Assembly: GCF_014197245.1 (NCBI RefSeq)
Contig: NZ_JACIFF010000008.1
Location: 248,001-312,000 of the forward strand
Source: Neolewinella aquimaris
Lineage (GTDB): Bacteria; Bacteroidota; Bacteroidia; Chitinophagales; Saprospiraceae
DNA: 64,000 bases
Direction: 5' to 3'
In this document: positions 63,276-64,000 of the stretch, piece by piece
How positions within the stretch are numbered: position 1 is the stretch's first letter
How the letters are laid out: each line of letters begins with the position of its first letter
Made by a program: the position numbers and the translations under genes
Notes under the pieces: model-generated
What the model saw: only the letters and a program-made list of their open reading frames with translations
Told to the model about the DNA's origin: nothing
The model's database searches: none

Positions 63276-63439
63276 GGTCAGGTGTTTTTACGTTGATATT
63301 AATCCGATCGGACAGCTATACGTATAGAATGCATTTAGGAAATACAGGGATAGAAGATGATCTCCCTCCTCTTAACAATATAAGGAAAAAGAACGGGCTG
63401 TGCATATTTTTCACAATCAGGGGATTGGATTACTCGTTG

Positions 63440-63464
63440 CCTTGCTCCTGCGCGTTGCCGCCCC
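63440..63464 (+). repeat. Dispersed GC-rich intergenic motif, copy 7
   Basis: A less perfect copy of the motif described at 7738, between the OmpA-family gene end and the CHAT gene start. Nothing else was recognised in 63276-63503. Confidence 0.4.
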
Positions 63465-63503
63465 TTGCCTACCGGTCCAAACTTAGCCCGCAACGCCTCA
63501 ACA

Positions 63504-64000
63504 TCAGTTTGGCCGTAGCACCAGTTCTACCCGCCGGTTGAGGGCGCGGCCATCTTCGGTGGCGTTAGTGGATTTCGGGGACAGAAAGGCGACCCCATCG
63601 GGGAGCAATCGTCCGGTAGCGATACCGTGGTCGTTTTCCAGAGCTTGGACGACGGCGGCAGCACGATCATGCGAAAGGGTGCGGTTATACTCCAGGGTAC
63701 CGGGCATATCCGTGTGGCCCACGACGTAAAGGTTCTTGTCGGGGTGTTGGGTGAGGTAGGCGGCAATCTGCTCCAGGACCGGATAGGACGATTCGCGTAA
63801 GGTGGCGGAATCGAAGTCGAATTCGATGCCGTAGATGCTTACCGTACCCTTGCTTTCCAGCTCGCCGGCCAGGTAGTCAGGGTCGAGACTTACGCGTCCG
63901 GTTTCTGCGGATGCTACTTCGATGATGTCGACCAGGTATCCGATAAGGTCCTTGCTGTGCCGTTCACCGTAGATGACTACGTAGGTTGTTCCTTCCGGCT
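63504..64000 (-). CDS. OmpA-family protein, C-terminal part (5' end outside window)
   Basis: The frame is open to the window edge; 165 codons are present. 'GTVSIYGIEFDFDSATLRES' followed by 'LAAYL'-like helix, 'NLYVVGHTDMPGTLEYNRTL' and 'SHDRAAAVVQAL', ending 'NRRVELVLRP', are the peptidoglycan-binding OmpA/MotB domain with its D and R contacts. The part before it ('TTYVVIYGERHSKDLIGYLV') may belong to a DUF4892-like or similar N domain. It probably anchors the outer membrane to the cell wall. Confidence 0.85.
   Translation of the reverse strand, partial: PEGTTYVVIYGERHSKDLIGYLVDIIEVASAETGRVSLDPDYLAGELESKGTVSIYGIEFDFDSATLRESSYPVLEQIAAYLTQHPDKNLYVVGHTDMPGTLEYNRTLSHDRAAAVVQALENDHGIATGRLLPDGVAFLSPKSTNATEDGRALNRRVELVLRPN

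Overview
The window looks like a chromosomal stretch of a marine member of the Bacteroidota, most likely of the Saprospiria/Lewinella type. Four proteins end in or carry a type IX secretion (T9SS) C-terminal sorting domain with a 'YPNPA'/'FPNPA' type start. Most genes are GC-rich, several lack a clear Shine-Dalgarno site, and sulfatases, a GH16 enzyme and large surface repeat proteins are common. The taxon is an inference from gene content.

Layout. 1-10.4 kb: end of a T9SS cargo protein with a strong terminator, a sulfatase, a matrixin-like protease, a Bor-like lipoprotein plus FAD-linked oxidase pair, a patatin phospholipase beside a tandem palindromic repeat, a VOC protein, a PAS-LuxR regulator and an acyl-CoA ligase. 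10.4-22.4 kb: an algal galactan locus with two sulfatases, a GH16 agarase/porphyranase-like enzyme, and a five-gene minus-strand operon (alcohol dehydrogenase, aldehyde dehydrogenase, anhydrogalactonate cycloisomerase-like enolase, aldose epimerase, RhaT-like transporter) that fits 3,6-anhydro-L-galactose catabolism. It is interrupted by one AT-rich orphan gene beside a displaced 3' end of a rhaT-like gene. 22.5-34.8 kb: UvrA, then a 1745-residue subtilase/MBG protein carrying 12 copies of a GIPLVN hexapeptide, a TPR adenylate cyclase 4 bp behind it, mosaic repeat arrays on both sides of this pair, and a second PAS-LuxR regulator.

34.9-45.4 kb is an AT-richer accessory island: orphan membrane proteins, a decayed gene with an in-frame stop, a frameshifted IS1-type transposase remnant, a 5'-truncated hsdR, a cytoplasmic SGNH hydrolase, and a SLATT-like 2TM protein followed by a 4TM protein. 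45.5-57.1 kb returns to housekeeping and surface genes: M20 amidohydrolase, an ELW/DGT-repeat T9SS protein, a beta-helix protein, a GreA/B-like protein, a dicarboxylate symporter, a triple-repeat T9SS protein and a DinB-family protein.

57.2-63.3 kb is the most notable part: a minus-strand cluster encoding, in transcription order, a CHAT protease with an N-terminal effector-associated domain (EAD11-like), a SIR2-like protein ending in the same kind of domain, and a STAND NTPase with one membrane span, a WG-type repeat and about 27 leucine-rich repeats. The two EAD-like domains would let CHAT and SIR2 pair, and the STAND-LRR protein is the likely sensor/switch. This reads as an NLR-like three-component conflict or immune system. 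The window ends in an OmpA-family protein. No tRNA, rRNA or CRISPR array was recognised.
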